Assembly (NCBI RefSeq): GCF_009709555.1
Contig: NZ_WJBG01000122.1
Span: 1 to 44,712, forward strand
DNA length: 44,712 nt
From: Streptomyces blattellae
Lineage (GTDB): Bacteria > Actinomycetota > Actinomycetes > Streptomycetales > Streptomycetaceae
Reading direction: 5' to 3'
Made by a program: the position numbers and the translations under genes. Shown piece by piece: positions 14,943 to 26,282 of this stretch. Each line of letters begins with the position of its first letter. Position 1 is the first letter of the stretch. Under the pieces are notes generated by a model. That model saw only the letters and a program-made list of their open reading frames with translations. It was not told the origin of the DNA and searched no databases.

Positions 14943-16728
14943 AGGTCTCCCGCCCTTTCAGGTCCCGCTCCCCGTGCCACGTCCGCCACAGCCGCGCATA
15001 CGCCCCGCCCGCCGTCACCAGCTCCTCATGCGTGCCCAGTTCGGTGAGCCGGCCGTCCTCCATCACGGCCACCCGGTCCGCGTCGTGGGCCGTGTGCAGC
15101 CGGTGCGCGATGGCGATGACCGTACGGCCCTCCAGTACGGCCGCCAGGGCGCGCTCGGTGTGCCGGGCGGTCGCCGGATCCAGCAGCGCCGTGGCCTCGT
15201 CGAGGATCAGGGTGTGCGGATCGGCCAGCACGACCCGGGCGAGGGCCAGTTGCTGGGCCTGCGGCCCGTCCGTACCGCGGCCCCCCTCGCCGAGCACGCT
15301 GTCGAGGCCGTCCGGCAGCTCCCGTACCCAGGCGTCGGCGCCCACGGAGGTCAGAGCCGCCCACAACTCCTCGTCCGTGGCGGCCGGTTCGGCGATACGG
15401 AGGTTGTCCCGGACCGTGCCGATGAACACATGGTGCTCCTGCGTCACCAGCACGACCTGGCGGCGCAGCTGCTCCGGGCCGAGCGCGACGACGGGCACCC
15501 CGCCCACCGTCACCGTGCCCTCGGTGGGCGCGTCGACACCGGCAAGCAGCCTGCTCAGCGTCGTCTTCCCGGCCCCCGACGGCCCCACCACCGCGAGCCG
15601 TTCCCCGGGCCGCACCGTCAGATCCACCCCGCGCAGCACTTCGCCGCCGCGGTCGTAGGAGTACCGCACACCGGTCACGTCGATCCGGTCGTCCGCCGGC
15701 GCCGGGCAGTCCCGGTCGGTCGCGTCCCCGAGACCGCTCAGCCCCTCCACCCGGGCGAACGAGGCACTGCTCGCCTGGAGTTGCTCGATCCGCATCAGAA
15801 CCTCGTCGAGCGGCTGGCCGAGCCGTTGCAGATACAGGGCGGCCGTCACCACCGCGCCGAGACTCAGCGCGCCGTTCTCCAGCAGCACGCCGCCGAGCAG
15901 CAGCGCGAGCGCCACCGGCAGGACGTACGAGACCTCCACCGCCGGGAAGAACCCGGTGCGCAGGAACAGCGTGTACAGCCGGGTGCGCCTGGCTGTCTCC
16001 AGCGCGTCCCGGCCGACCTGGGTGCGCCGCTCCTCCAGCCGCAGCGCCTCCACCGTGCGGGCGCCGGACGCGGTCGCCGCGAGGATCTCGGCGACCTGGG
16101 AGGTGGCGGCGCCCTCGGCGAGGTAGCCGTCGCGGGCCCGGCGCAGGTACCAGCGCAGGGCGTACCGGATGCCGATCAGGCCGACCAGCCCGCATGCCCC
16201 CAGCCGGGGGTCGAGCAGGAACACCGCGCCGATCAGGAACAGTGCCTGCACGCCGTTGACCAGGAGGACCGGGCCGATGTCGCGCAGGGTGGTGCCTACG
16301 GTCGCCACGTCCGCGGTGCCGCGGGCGGTGAGGTCGCCGGTACCGGACCGTTCCACGGTGGACGCGGGCAGGGCGAGTGTTCGGTCCACGAATTCCTCAC
16401 GGACCCGGGCGAGGGTGCGTTCGCCGAAGCGGTGTCCTATAAGCCGTGCGTATCGCGTCAGCACGAGTTGGGCGAGGGCGCAGAGCAGGATGCCGAGGGC
16501 GAGTCGGTCCACGGTTGACGTGCCGGTACCGGTCCGTACCTCGTCGATGATTCGGCCGAGCAGCCAGGGGCCGGCGAGGCCGGCCACGGCTGCCGCCGAG
16601 TTCAAAGCGAGCATGACGAGGAAGGCCCGCCGGTCCGCCCGGATCAGCCGGACGGCTGCGCGGCGGACGTCTGCGGGGTTGGCGATGGGGAGGGCGGCTA
16701 CGGGCTGGGGGCGTTGCTGTGCCGTCAA
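14941..16728 (-). CDS. ABC exporter half-transporter, catalytic Walker A/B subunit
   Basis: 595 residues: six-helix exporter membrane domain (about 35-320), then a nucleotide-binding domain. Walker A is intact (GPSGAGKTT, 382-390), as are the Q-loop (VTQEHH), Walker B with catalytic Glu (LILDEATALLD, E511) and the switch His (AHRLHT, H542). The signature motif is not: where LSGGQ should stand it has TDGPQ (GGRGTDGPQAQQ). Its partner gene (16725-18467), overlapping by ATGA, has the reverse pattern. The two together should form one complete and one dead ATP site. The substrate is unknown. Last gene of a four-gene exporter operon. From memory these match the SCO5451-5454 type cluster. Confidence 0.93.
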   Translation of the reverse strand: MTAQQRPQPVAALPIANPADVRRAAVRLIRADRRAFLVMLALNSAAAVAGLAGPWLLGRIIDEVRTGTGTSTVDRLALGILLCALAQLVLTRYARLIGHRFGERTLARVREEFVDRTLALPASTVERSGTGDLTARGTADVATVGTTLRDIGPVLLVNGVQALFLIGAVFLLDPRLGACGLVGLIGIRYALRWYLRRARDGYLAEGAATSQVAEILAATASGARTVEALRLEERRTQVGRDALETARRTRLYTLFLRTGFFPAVEVSYVLPVALALLLGGVLLENGALSLGAVVTAALYLQRLGQPLDEVLMRIEQLQASSASFARVEGLSGLGDATDRDCPAPADDRIDVTGVRYSYDRGGEVLRGVDLTVRPGERLAVVGPSGAGKTTLSRLLAGVDAPTEGTVTVGGVPVVALGPEQLRRQVVLVTQEHHVFIGTVRDNLRIAEPAATDEELWAALTSVGADAWVRELPDGLDSVLGEGGRGTDGPQAQQLALARVVLADPHTLILDEATALLDPATARHTERALAAVLEGRTVIAIAHRLHTAHDADRVAVMEDGRLTELGTHEELVTAGGAYARLWRTWHGERDLKGRET

Positions 16729-18467
16729 CTCAGGAACTCCTCGGCGTTCTCGTCCCGTGCCACCAGGGCTCGGTATCCCGGCTCTCCGTCCAGAAGTTCG
16801 TCGTGGGTGCCTGTGGCCGCCACCTTGCCGTCGACCAGGTAGTGCACGCTGTCCGCGCGGTCCAGGATCAGGGGGGAGGTGGTGGTGACCACGGTCGTAC
16901 GGCCGCCGCCCCGCGCTTCATGCAGCCGTTCCGCCACCCTCGCCTCGGTGTGGGCGTCCAGGGCGGAGGTCGGTTCGACGGCCAGCAGGACTTCGGGGTC
17001 GGCGAGCAGTGCGCGGAGCAGTCGTATGCGCTGTCGCTGGCCGCCGGAGAGGTTGCGGCCCTGGGCGTCGATGGCCGAGTCGAGGCCGTCGGGCAGGGCC
17101 TGGACGATGTCGTCGGCGACGGCGGCGTACACGGCACGGGCGATGTCCTCGGTGCCGGGCTCCCGGCGCCCGCTCACCAAATCGCGCAGGGTGCCCGCGA
17201 ACAGGTCGGCCTCGTGCTCGGCGACCAGGATCCGCTCCCGCACCTGCCGCAGCGGGATCTCTGCCAGAGGTACGTCGCCCCAGGTCGCCGCCGACGGCGT
17301 ATAACGGCCGAGACGGTCGATCACGTTCGCGGCGTCGGCGGGGTGGGCGGCGGCCAGGGCGGTCAGGCGGCCGGGCCGTACCCGTACCCCTGAGTCGGGA
17401 TCGTGCAGTACGGCGGGTTCGACAGGCGCTGGTCGCGTCCCGGCGTCCGCCGCCGGCTCCAGCCGCAGGAACCGTACGACCCGTCGCGCCGCCACCACTC
17501 CCCGGATGAGCTGATAGCCGCACTCGACGAAGAAGCCCACCGGGCCCACCAGGACGGCCACATAGCCGTACACCGACACCAACTCGCCCACGGTGATCTC
17601 CCCTTGGGCGGCGAGCCGGGCCGCGAGCCAGGTCACCACGCCGAGGAACACCGTCGGCAGGCCCATGCCGAGGGCCTGCACCCAGCTGGTGACCGCGCCG
17701 ACCCGGTAGCCCTGCGCCAGGAGTCGCCGTGAGTCGCGGTGGAAGGCGTCGGCGAACAGCGCTTTCCCGCCGAGGCCGTTGAGAACGCGCAGCCCGCCCG
17801 CGAGGTCGCCGATCCGTGCCGTCAGGACGCCCTGCCGCTCGCGGTAGTCGGTCTCGGCGCCCTGCAGCCGTGCGAGCAGCGGGCCGACGAGGAGGCCGAG
17901 CACCGGCATGCCGAGCAGCACCGCCAACGCGATGGGCACCGACACCGACAACAGCAGGGCGGCGACGACGAGATAGGCCACGACGGCACCGACCCCCGGG
18001 CCGACGGCCGTCAGGGACTGGCTGATCGTCAGCACGTCGCCCACGCCGATCGTCACGACCTCCCCCGCACCCGCCCGGCGTGACAGGGCGCCTCCCAGCC
18101 GGATCGCCTGCCCGACGACGACCTTGACCGTGCGGAAGTTGGCGTCCATTCGCACCCGGGTCATCGTGCGATGGCGCATGATGCTCAGCCAGGCGTTGAA
18201 GGCCCCCACGGCGACCAGGGCGGCCGTCCAGCCCGCCAGCGCCGGGAAGTCGCCCGGTTCGAGCCCCTCGTCGATCGCCCGGGACAGCAGATACGGTGCC
18301 GCCGCCGCCAGCACCATCCACACGCTGCCCAGCAGCGCACCGGCAAGCGAACGGCCCGGCTGCCGCATCACCAGCCACCACAGGAACCGTCCGCCGCCCC
18401 GGCAGTCGGGCTGCCCCGGATCCTCATACGCGTCGATCACACGGCCCCCGAAGATCTCAGCTGGCAA
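16725..18467 (-). CDS. ABC exporter half-transporter with degenerate ATP site
   Basis: About 580 residues with an exporter membrane domain (about 40-325). In the nucleotide-binding domain Walker A is lost: the position of GxxGxGKS/T reads AAAHPADAA (372-380). The Q-loop Gln is replaced (VAEHEADLF), Walker B lacks its Asp (VLLAVEPTSALD, 493-504) and the switch His is gone (VTTTSPLI). The signature LSGGQRQR (473-480) is perfect. It therefore cannot bind ATP normally itself but can supply the signature to its partner. The frame is fully open and codon use is normal, so this is not decay. The start is uncertain: TTG 18467, or GTG 18440. The gene follows the second exporter pair by 16 bp. Confidence 0.9.
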   Translation of the reverse strand: MPAEIFGGRVIDAYEDPGQPDCRGGGRFLWWLVMRQPGRSLAGALLGSVWMVLAAAAPYLLSRAIDEGLEPGDFPALAGWTAALVAVGAFNAWLSIMRHRTMTRVRMDANFRTVKVVVGQAIRLGGALSRRAGAGEVVTIGVGDVLTISQSLTAVGPGVGAVVAYLVVAALLLSVSVPIALAVLLGMPVLGLLVGPLLARLQGAETDYRERQGVLTARIGDLAGGLRVLNGLGGKALFADAFHRDSRRLLAQGYRVGAVTSWVQALGMGLPTVFLGVVTWLAARLAAQGEITVGELVSVYGYVAVLVGPVGFFVECGYQLIRGVVAARRVVRFLRLEPAADAGTRPAPVEPAVLHDPDSGVRVRPGRLTALAAAHPADAANVIDRLGRYTPSAATWGDVPLAEIPLRQVRERILVAEHEADLFAGTLRDLVSGRREPGTEDIARAVYAAVADDIVQALPDGLDSAIDAQGRNLSGGQRQRIRLLRALLADPEVLLAVEPTSALDAHTEARVAERLHEARGGGRTTVVTTTSPLILDRADSVHYLVDGKVAATGTHDELLDGEPGYRALVARDENAEEFLS

Positions 18468-18483
18468 ATGTCCCGCCAGACCG

Positions 18484-20346
18484 TCATGCCAGGCTGTCCC
18501 GCCACGCCCGGTGCAGATCCGCGAACCGGCCCGTTCCCGCGACGAGTTCGGCGGGGCTGCCGTCCTCGACGATCCGGCCGTGCTCCATGACCAGCACGCG
18601 GTCGGCGATCTCGACGGTGGACAGCCGGTGGGCGATGACGACCGCCGTGCGGCCGTGCAGGACCGTCTGCATGGCCCGCTGCACGGCCCGTTCGCCCGGC
18701 ACGTCGAGCGAGCTGGTCGCCTCGTCGAGGATCAGCACCGCCGGATCGGCGAGCAACGCGCGGGCGAAGGCGACCAGTTGGCGCTGTCCGGCGGAGATAC
18801 GGCCGCCCCGTTTGCGTACGTCGGTGTCGTAGCCGTCGGGCAGCGCGGCGATGAACTCGTGCGCGCCGATCGCCTTCGCGGCCCGCTCGATCTCCTCGTG
18901 CGTGGCGTCGGGGCGGCCGATCGCGATGTTCTCGGCGACCGTGCCGGAGAACAGGAACGCCTCCTGCGTCACCATGACCACCCCGCGGCGCAGTTCGGGC
19001 ACGTCGAGGTCGCGCAGATCGACGCCGTCGAGCAGGACCCGCCCGGCGGAGGGGTCGTAGAACCGGGCGAGCAGCTTCGCCAGCGTCGACTTGCCCGCGC
19101 CGGTCGAGCCGACCACGGCGACGGTCTGCCCGGCGGGGATCGTGAGGTCGAAGCGGGGGAGGACCTCGCCGCCGGTGCGGTAACCGAAGCCGACCGCGTC
19201 GAAGACGACCTCGCGGCCGGGGTGCTCCGTCGTGAGTGCCGGAAGCTGCCGCGGCGTCGACGGCTCGGGCACGGACGGCGTCTGGGCGAGCAGACCGGCG
19301 ATCTTCTCCAGTGAGGCGGCGGCCGACTGGTACGAGTTGAGGAACATGCCGAGCCGGTCGATCGGGTCGTACAGCCGCCGCAGATACAGCACGGCGGCGG
19401 CGAGCACGCCGAGGGCCAGGGAGCCGCCCGCCACCCGGTAGGCACCCCACAGCACGATGCCCGCGACGGCGGTGTTCGCGACCAGCCGGGACCCGACGAC
19501 ATAGCGGGCCATCTCCAGCAGCGCATCGCCGTTGGCGCGCTCGTGCCGGGAGTTGAGGACGCGGAAGTCGGCGTCGTTGGCGGTCTCGCGGCGGAAGGCG
19601 CGGACCGGCCGGATGCCGTTCATCGTCTCCACGAACTTCACGATGACGGCGGCGATGGCGGTGGACCGGATGCGGTACGCCCGTCCCGCGCGCCGCTGGT
19701 AGACCCGTACGAGGAGATACAGCGGCACGAACGACGCCACCGCCACCGCGCCCAGGCCCAGATCCAGCCAGAGCAGCGTCACCGAGATGTAGACGAAGGA
19801 CAGCACGACGGTCACCAGCTCCTGAAGCCCCTCGTTCAGCAGCTCGCGCAGCGACTCGACGTCCGTCGTGGAGCGGGAGATGAGCCGGCCCGAGGTGTAC
19901 CGCTCGTGGAAGTCGATGCTCAGCGCCTGCGCATGCCGGAAGATACGGCCGCGCAGGTCCAGCAGCACGTCCTGGTTGACGCGGGCGGCGGCGATGATGA
20001 ACCAGTACTGCAGACCGCCGGCGGCCAGCGCGCACAGCAGGTAGCCGACGCCCACGGCGATCAGCGGCCCGTGGTCGTCCGCACGCGACGCCGGTACGGC
20101 ACTGTCGATGGCGTACGCCACCAGCAGCGGGCCCGCCTGCACGGCCGCCTGCTGAAGCAGCAGCAGGAACGTCGTGAGGGCGACTCTGGCCTTCATCGGA
20201 GCGAGGAGAGAACGCAGCAGCGCGGCCGTCGCGCCGGGCGGAGTCGGCAGGATGTCGCGGTCGAAGGGGTCGCCGCCGCCGGGGGACCGGGGGAGGTCCT
20301 GCTGGCCGTCGTCGGTCGTGGGCACGGAGGTCGAGGGAGCGGTCAC
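18484..20346 (-). CDS. ABC exporter half-transporter, canonical subunit
   Basis: 620 residues with a disordered N-terminal 40 residues, an exporter membrane domain (about 50-340) and a nucleotide-binding domain. Motifs are Walker A GSTGAGKST, VTQEAFLF Q-loop, signature ISAGQRQ (variant of LSGGQ), Walker B LILDEATSSLD and AHRLST. The GTG start overlaps the stop of the upstream partner (GTGA), so the two are probably made in equal amounts and form a heterodimer. It is the second gene of the four-gene operon. The substrate cannot be told from sequence; multidrug, lipid or peptide export are all possible. Confidence 0.93.
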   Translation of the reverse strand: MTAPSTSVPTTDDGQQDLPRSPGGGDPFDRDILPTPPGATAALLRSLLAPMKARVALTTFLLLLQQAAVQAGPLLVAYAIDSAVPASRADDHGPLIAVGVGYLLCALAAGGLQYWFIIAAARVNQDVLLDLRGRIFRHAQALSIDFHERYTSGRLISRSTTDVESLRELLNEGLQELVTVVLSFVYISVTLLWLDLGLGAVAVASFVPLYLLVRVYQRRAGRAYRIRSTAIAAVIVKFVETMNGIRPVRAFRRETANDADFRVLNSRHERANGDALLEMARYVVGSRLVANTAVAGIVLWGAYRVAGGSLALGVLAAAVLYLRRLYDPIDRLGMFLNSYQSAAASLEKIAGLLAQTPSVPEPSTPRQLPALTTEHPGREVVFDAVGFGYRTGGEVLPRFDLTIPAGQTVAVVGSTGAGKSTLAKLLARFYDPSAGRVLLDGVDLRDLDVPELRRGVVMVTQEAFLFSGTVAENIAIGRPDATHEEIERAAKAIGAHEFIAALPDGYDTDVRKRGGRISAGQRQLVAFARALLADPAVLILDEATSSLDVPGERAVQRAMQTVLHGRTAVVIAHRLSTVEIADRVLVMEHGRIVEDGSPAELVAGTGRFADLHRAWRDSLA

Positions 20347-22244
20347 CGGTAGTCCTCGTCTTCCTCGGGCTCTTCCTCGGACTCTTCCTCGGACTCTTCT
20401 CCGGTCGTCTCTCCGGTCGTCTCTCCGGATGTCTCTCCGGACATCAGATGGGCGTACTCCGCGTTCGTCCGCAGCAGTTCGTAGTGCGTGCCCACGGCGG
20501 TGATACGGCCGCCGGAGAGCAGGGCGACGCGGTCGGCCAGCAGCACGGTGGAGGGGCGGTGCGCCACGATGAGCGCGGTCGTGTCGGCGAGCACGTCCCG
20601 CAGGGCGGCCTCGACGGCGGCCTCCGTATGCACGTCCAGCGCCGACAGCGGGTCGTCCAGGACGAGGAACCTGGGGCTGCCCACGACGGCCCGGGCGAGC
20701 GCGAGGCGCTGCCGCTGGCCCCCGGAGAGGCTGAGGCCCTGCTCGCCGACCTGAGTGTCCGTGCCCTGGGGGAGGGCGTGCGCGAACTCGGCCTGCGCGA
20801 CGGAGAGCGCGCGGTGCAGCTCCTCGGCGCCGGCTCGGTCATCGGCGCCCATGAGGACGTTGTCCCCGACGCTCGCGGAAAAGAGGGTGGGCTCCTCGAA
20901 GGCGACGGCTACGAGGGCGCGCAGCGATGCCCGGGGGATGGCGGTGATGTCCTCGCCGTCCAGTGTTATGCGGCCGGAGGTGACCTCGTGGAGGCGGGGG
21001 ACGAGCGCGGTGAGGGTCGTCTTGCCGCTTCCGGTGGCGCCGACGAGGGCCATGGACTCGCCGGGGCGTATGTGGAGGTCTATGCGGTCGAGGGTGGGTG
21101 GGGAGTCGGCGGGGGCGTCGGGGTAGCGGAAGGTGACGGAGGAGAAGCGGATGCCTTCGTTGTCGTCGGGTGCGGGTTCGTGGGGGCTGGGCGTGCCCAC
21201 GCGGCGGAGCCGCATATGTGACAGCCCCGCGCCCCTTTGGGGCGCTTCTGCCTCCGGCGCCTCGTCCATCACCTCGAAGTACCGCTCCGTAGCCGTCGCC
21301 GCCTCCTGGCTCATCGCCAGCAGGAACCCGATCGAATCCACCGGCCACCGCAACGCGAGCGCCGTCGACAGAAACGCCACCAGCGTCCCCGCGGACAACG
21401 CCCCGTCGGCCACCTGCACAGCCCCCAACACCAGCGCCGCCCCGATCGCCACCTCCGGCAGTGTCACGATGACGGCCCAGATGGCGGCCAGCAGACGAGC
21501 CTTCCGCAGCTCCGTCCCCCGCAGGGTCCGGGACAGCTCACGGAAGGCACGCGCCTGGCTGCGATGCCGCCCGAAGCCCTTGATGATCCGGATGCCGAGC
21601 ACGCCCTCCTCGACGACGGTCGTCAGATCCCCGACCTGGTCCTGCGCCCGCCGAGCGACCTCGGCATACCGCCGCTCGAAGATCACGCAGGTGATCAGCA
21701 CGGGCACGGCGGGGCCGAGTATGACCAGCCCCAGCGTCCAGTCCTGCATCAGCATGATGGCCACGCCGACCAGGATCGTCACCCCGTTGACCAGCAGGAA
21801 CGTCAGTGGAAAGGCCAGGAACATGCGCAGCAGCATCAGATCCGTGGTGCCCCGGGACAGCAGCTGCCCGGACGCCCACCGGTCGTGGAACTCCACCGGC
21901 AGCCGCTGCAGGTGCCGGTACAGATCCGCCCGCATCTCCGCCTCGACATGCGACAGCGGCCGTGCCACCAGCCACCGCCGCAGCCCGAACAGCAGCGCCT
22001 CCGCGAGCCCGAGCAGCAGCAGATACAGCGCGCCGAGCCACACGCCCGCCGGATCCTGCTCGGTGACCGGCCCGTCCACCATCCACTTCAGGACGAGCGG
22101 GATCACCAGCCCCACGCACGAGGCGAGTACGGCGACGAACGCGGCGGTGAACAGCCGCACCCGGACGGGCCGCACATACGGCCACAACCGCAACAGGGTT
22201 CTGACGGCGGAGCGTTCCTTCGTGGTGGCAGGTGTCGTGGACAT
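20343..22244 (-). CDS. ABC exporter half-transporter with Asp-substituted Walker B and acidic tail
   Basis: 633 residues from ATG 22244 (a TTG is one codon earlier). It has an exporter membrane domain, then Walker A GATGSGKTT, a Q-loop position occupied by Glu (VAFEEPTLF), intact signature LSGGQRQR, Walker B ending LVLDDPLSALD (catalytic Glu replaced by Asp) and switch AHRPST. That is the usual layout of the less active subunit in heterodimeric exporters, with 18484-20346 as the active partner. The C terminus is an unusual run of Gly/Glu/Thr/Ser, then almost pure Glu/Ser, coded by 12-bp DNA repeats. First gene of the operon, with little visible ribosome-binding site. Confidence 0.92.
   Translation of the reverse strand: MSTTPATTKERSAVRTLLRLWPYVRPVRVRLFTAAFVAVLASCVGLVIPLVLKWMVDGPVTEQDPAGVWLGALYLLLLGLAEALLFGLRRWLVARPLSHVEAEMRADLYRHLQRLPVEFHDRWASGQLLSRGTTDLMLLRMFLAFPLTFLLVNGVTILVGVAIMLMQDWTLGLVILGPAVPVLITCVIFERRYAEVARRAQDQVGDLTTVVEEGVLGIRIIKGFGRHRSQARAFRELSRTLRGTELRKARLLAAIWAVIVTLPEVAIGAALVLGAVQVADGALSAGTLVAFLSTALALRWPVDSIGFLLAMSQEAATATERYFEVMDEAPEAEAPQRGAGLSHMRLRRVGTPSPHEPAPDDNEGIRFSSVTFRYPDAPADSPPTLDRIDLHIRPGESMALVGATGSGKTTLTALVPRLHEVTSGRITLDGEDITAIPRASLRALVAVAFEEPTLFSASVGDNVLMGADDRAGAEELHRALSVAQAEFAHALPQGTDTQVGEQGLSLSGGQRQRLALARAVVGSPRFLVLDDPLSALDVHTEAAVEAALRDVLADTTALIVAHRPSTVLLADRVALLSGGRITAVGTHYELLRTNAEYAHLMSGETSGETTGETTGEESEEESEEEPEEDEDYR
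20350..20440 (-). repeat. In-frame 12-bp repeats coding the acidic tail
   Basis: Two adjacent arrays of 12-bp units (about three each; plus-strand cores GTCGTCTCTCCG and TCTTCCTCGGAC). They encode four-residue steps (GETT, then ESEE types) at the C terminus of the ABC subunit. Because the period is a multiple of three, unit gain or loss would keep the frame. Confidence 0.75.
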
Positions 22245-22430
22245 CAATTGCGAGCCTACGGACCGGCACTGACAACGCCCACCGAGTTTTGGCCGGACCG
22301 GGATCGGCCGCTGGTCCTACGACCTGCGCGTTCGACACGTCGAACCAACGAGGCTCGGGTTGGCTGTCGGGGCAGTCGTACCCCGGCTCCGCAAACGCCG
22401 GAAGCAGAAGCGGCGGGGGCGTAAAGCTCC

Positions 22431-24689
<2,259 letters not shown>

Positions 24690-24842
24690 GTGACAGCCTC
24701 CCACGGCTCGCGGAACGACCCGGAGGAAGAGCGTGTGGCGTCCCGGCCCCCGCTCCCCGTCGTGTCGTTCTCCCCACTGTTCTGCCCAGAGCTTGGGTCG
24801 CACTCACGTTTCCCGGGAGCGGGCGCCGTCGTTGGGGTCGTT

Positions 24843-26096
24843 GTGAGGCACGTACATGGGCGCGCGCGGCGCGCGGGGGCCGCGTTGGCCGCCGTACTGA
24901 CATGGGCAGGACTGCTGGCCGGGGCCGCCGGATGCACGTCGGGCGGCGGCTCGGGCGGGGCCGGCGTCGACGCGGTGTTCGGCAAGGGCCGGGCACCCGA
25001 CGACGTCATCCGCGTCTCGCCGGACGACGGCAGCAGGGGCGTGAAACCCGACACGAGGCTGCGGGTGCGGGTGCCCAGCGGGCGTCTGGAATCGGTGCGG
25101 GTCGTCAAGTCCCAGGACGCGCGGCGGACCCCGGTCTCCGGGCACATCTCCGAGGACGGCCTGCGCTGGGAGCCCGACGACGAGAAGCTCGCGCTGGCCG
25201 CCGAGTACACGATCGACGCGGTGGCGCTGGACGGCCGGGGACGGCGCTCGGCACGGCACACGACCTTCACCACGTACGTCCCCGAGGAGCGGTTCATCGG
25301 GTACGTCGCCCCGGAGAACCGCTCCACCGTCGGCACCGGAATGATCGTCTCCATCGAGTTCAACCGGGAGATCGCCGACCGGGCCGCCGTCGAACGCGCC
25401 GTCCGCGTCAGCGCGAAGCCCGCCGTCGAGATCCGCCCGCACTGGTTCGGCGACGGCCGCCTCGACTTCCGTCCCGAGCACTACTGGAAACCCGGCACCC
25501 GGGTCACCGTCGCGCTGCGCTTCCGCGACATCGAAGGCGCACCCGGCGCCTACGGCCTCCAGCACAAGACGTTCTCCTTCACCGTCGGCCGCAGCCAGGT
25601 CTCCCTGGTCGACGCCCGCGCGCACACCATGGACGTACGCCGCGACGGCGAACTGCTCGCCACCGTGCCGATCACCGCCGGCGCCCCCAAGAACACGACG
25701 TACAACGGCAAGATGGTGGTCACCGAGATGCTCGAACTGACCCGGATGAACGGCGCCACGGTCGGCTTCCGCAAGGCCGACGGCAAGAGCGAGTACGACA
25801 TCCCGGACGTCCCGCACGCCATGCGCCTCACCGACTCCGGCACCTTCCTGCACGGCAACTACTGGGCCCCGGACACCGTCTTCGGCCGGACCAACATCAG
25901 CCATGGCTGCGTCGGCCTGCGTGACGCGAAGGGCGGCGGCTCGGACACGCCGGCGGGCTGGTTCTTCGACCGCAGCCTGGTCGGGGACGTCGTCGAGGTC
26001 GTCCACAGCAAGGACAGAAAGGTCGCTCCCGACAACGGCCTCGGCGGGTGGAACATGGGCTGGAAGGAGTGGAAGGCGGGCGGTGCGGTGAAGTAA
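24843..26096 (+). CDS. L,D-transpeptidase lipoprotein (Ig-like + YkuD), first copy
   Basis: 417 residues from GTG 24843, chosen because a signal peptide with lipobox LAGAAGC follows directly. Anchored outside the membrane, it should make 3-3 crosslinks in peptidoglycan. There are two Ig-like segments (VSPDDGSRGVKPDTRLRVRV; YVAPENRSTVGTGMIVSIEF), then a YkuD domain with HGNYWAPDTVFGRTNISHGC, whose Cys is the nucleophile, followed by VGLRD. The end (DNGLGGWNMGWKEWK) is conserved with its neighbour. The next gene on the same strand is a close paralogue, but a 186-bp gap with its own repeats suggests a separate promoter. Confidence 0.94.
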   Translation: MRHVHGRARRAGAALAAVLTWAGLLAGAAGCTSGGGSGGAGVDAVFGKGRAPDDVIRVSPDDGSRGVKPDTRLRVRVPSGRLESVRVVKSQDARRTPVSGHISEDGLRWEPDDEKLALAAEYTIDAVALDGRGRRSARHTTFTTYVPEERFIGYVAPENRSTVGTGMIVSIEFNREIADRAAVERAVRVSAKPAVEIRPHWFGDGRLDFRPEHYWKPGTRVTVALRFRDIEGAPGAYGLQHKTFSFTVGRSQVSLVDARAHTMDVRRDGELLATVPITAGAPKNTTYNGKMVVTEMLELTRMNGATVGFRKADGKSEYDIPDVPHAMRLTDSGTFLHGNYWAPDTVFGRTNISHGCVGLRDAKGGGSDTPAGWFFDRSLVGDVVEVVHSKDRKVAPDNGLGGWNMGWKEWKAGGAVK

Positions 26097-26127
26097 CCGG
26101 AACAGGGGGCGGGTTGGCCGACATTCT

Positions 26128-26160
26128 GTTGAAGGTCGGTTGAAGATCGGTTGAAGGTCG
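26128..26160 (+). repeat. Three 11-bp direct repeats upstream of the second L,D-transpeptidase
   Basis: Units GTTGAAGGTCG, GTTGAAGATCG, GTTGAAGGTCG in a row, ending 122 bp before the start at 26283. An 11-bp period (one helical turn, heptamer plus four) is the layout of sites bound by OmpR/PhoP- or SARP-type winged-helix regulators. The identity of a binder is unknown. Confidence 0.7.
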
Positions 26161-26282
26161 GTACGCAACGGTGACAGTCATGCCGCGACCATGCCGCCGG
26201 CCTTGTGGTTAATATGCGCCGAGCGCGGGGGACGCGCAGGGGAGCGGGCCTGGCCGGGCCAGGCCCGGCGAGGGGAGAAAAC

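Noticed and set aside
16725..18467. Degenerate ABC subunit as a pseudogene
   Set aside because: The frame, length, membrane domain and signature are intact, it overlaps its partner gene and the losses are complementary to those of the partner, which indicates function.
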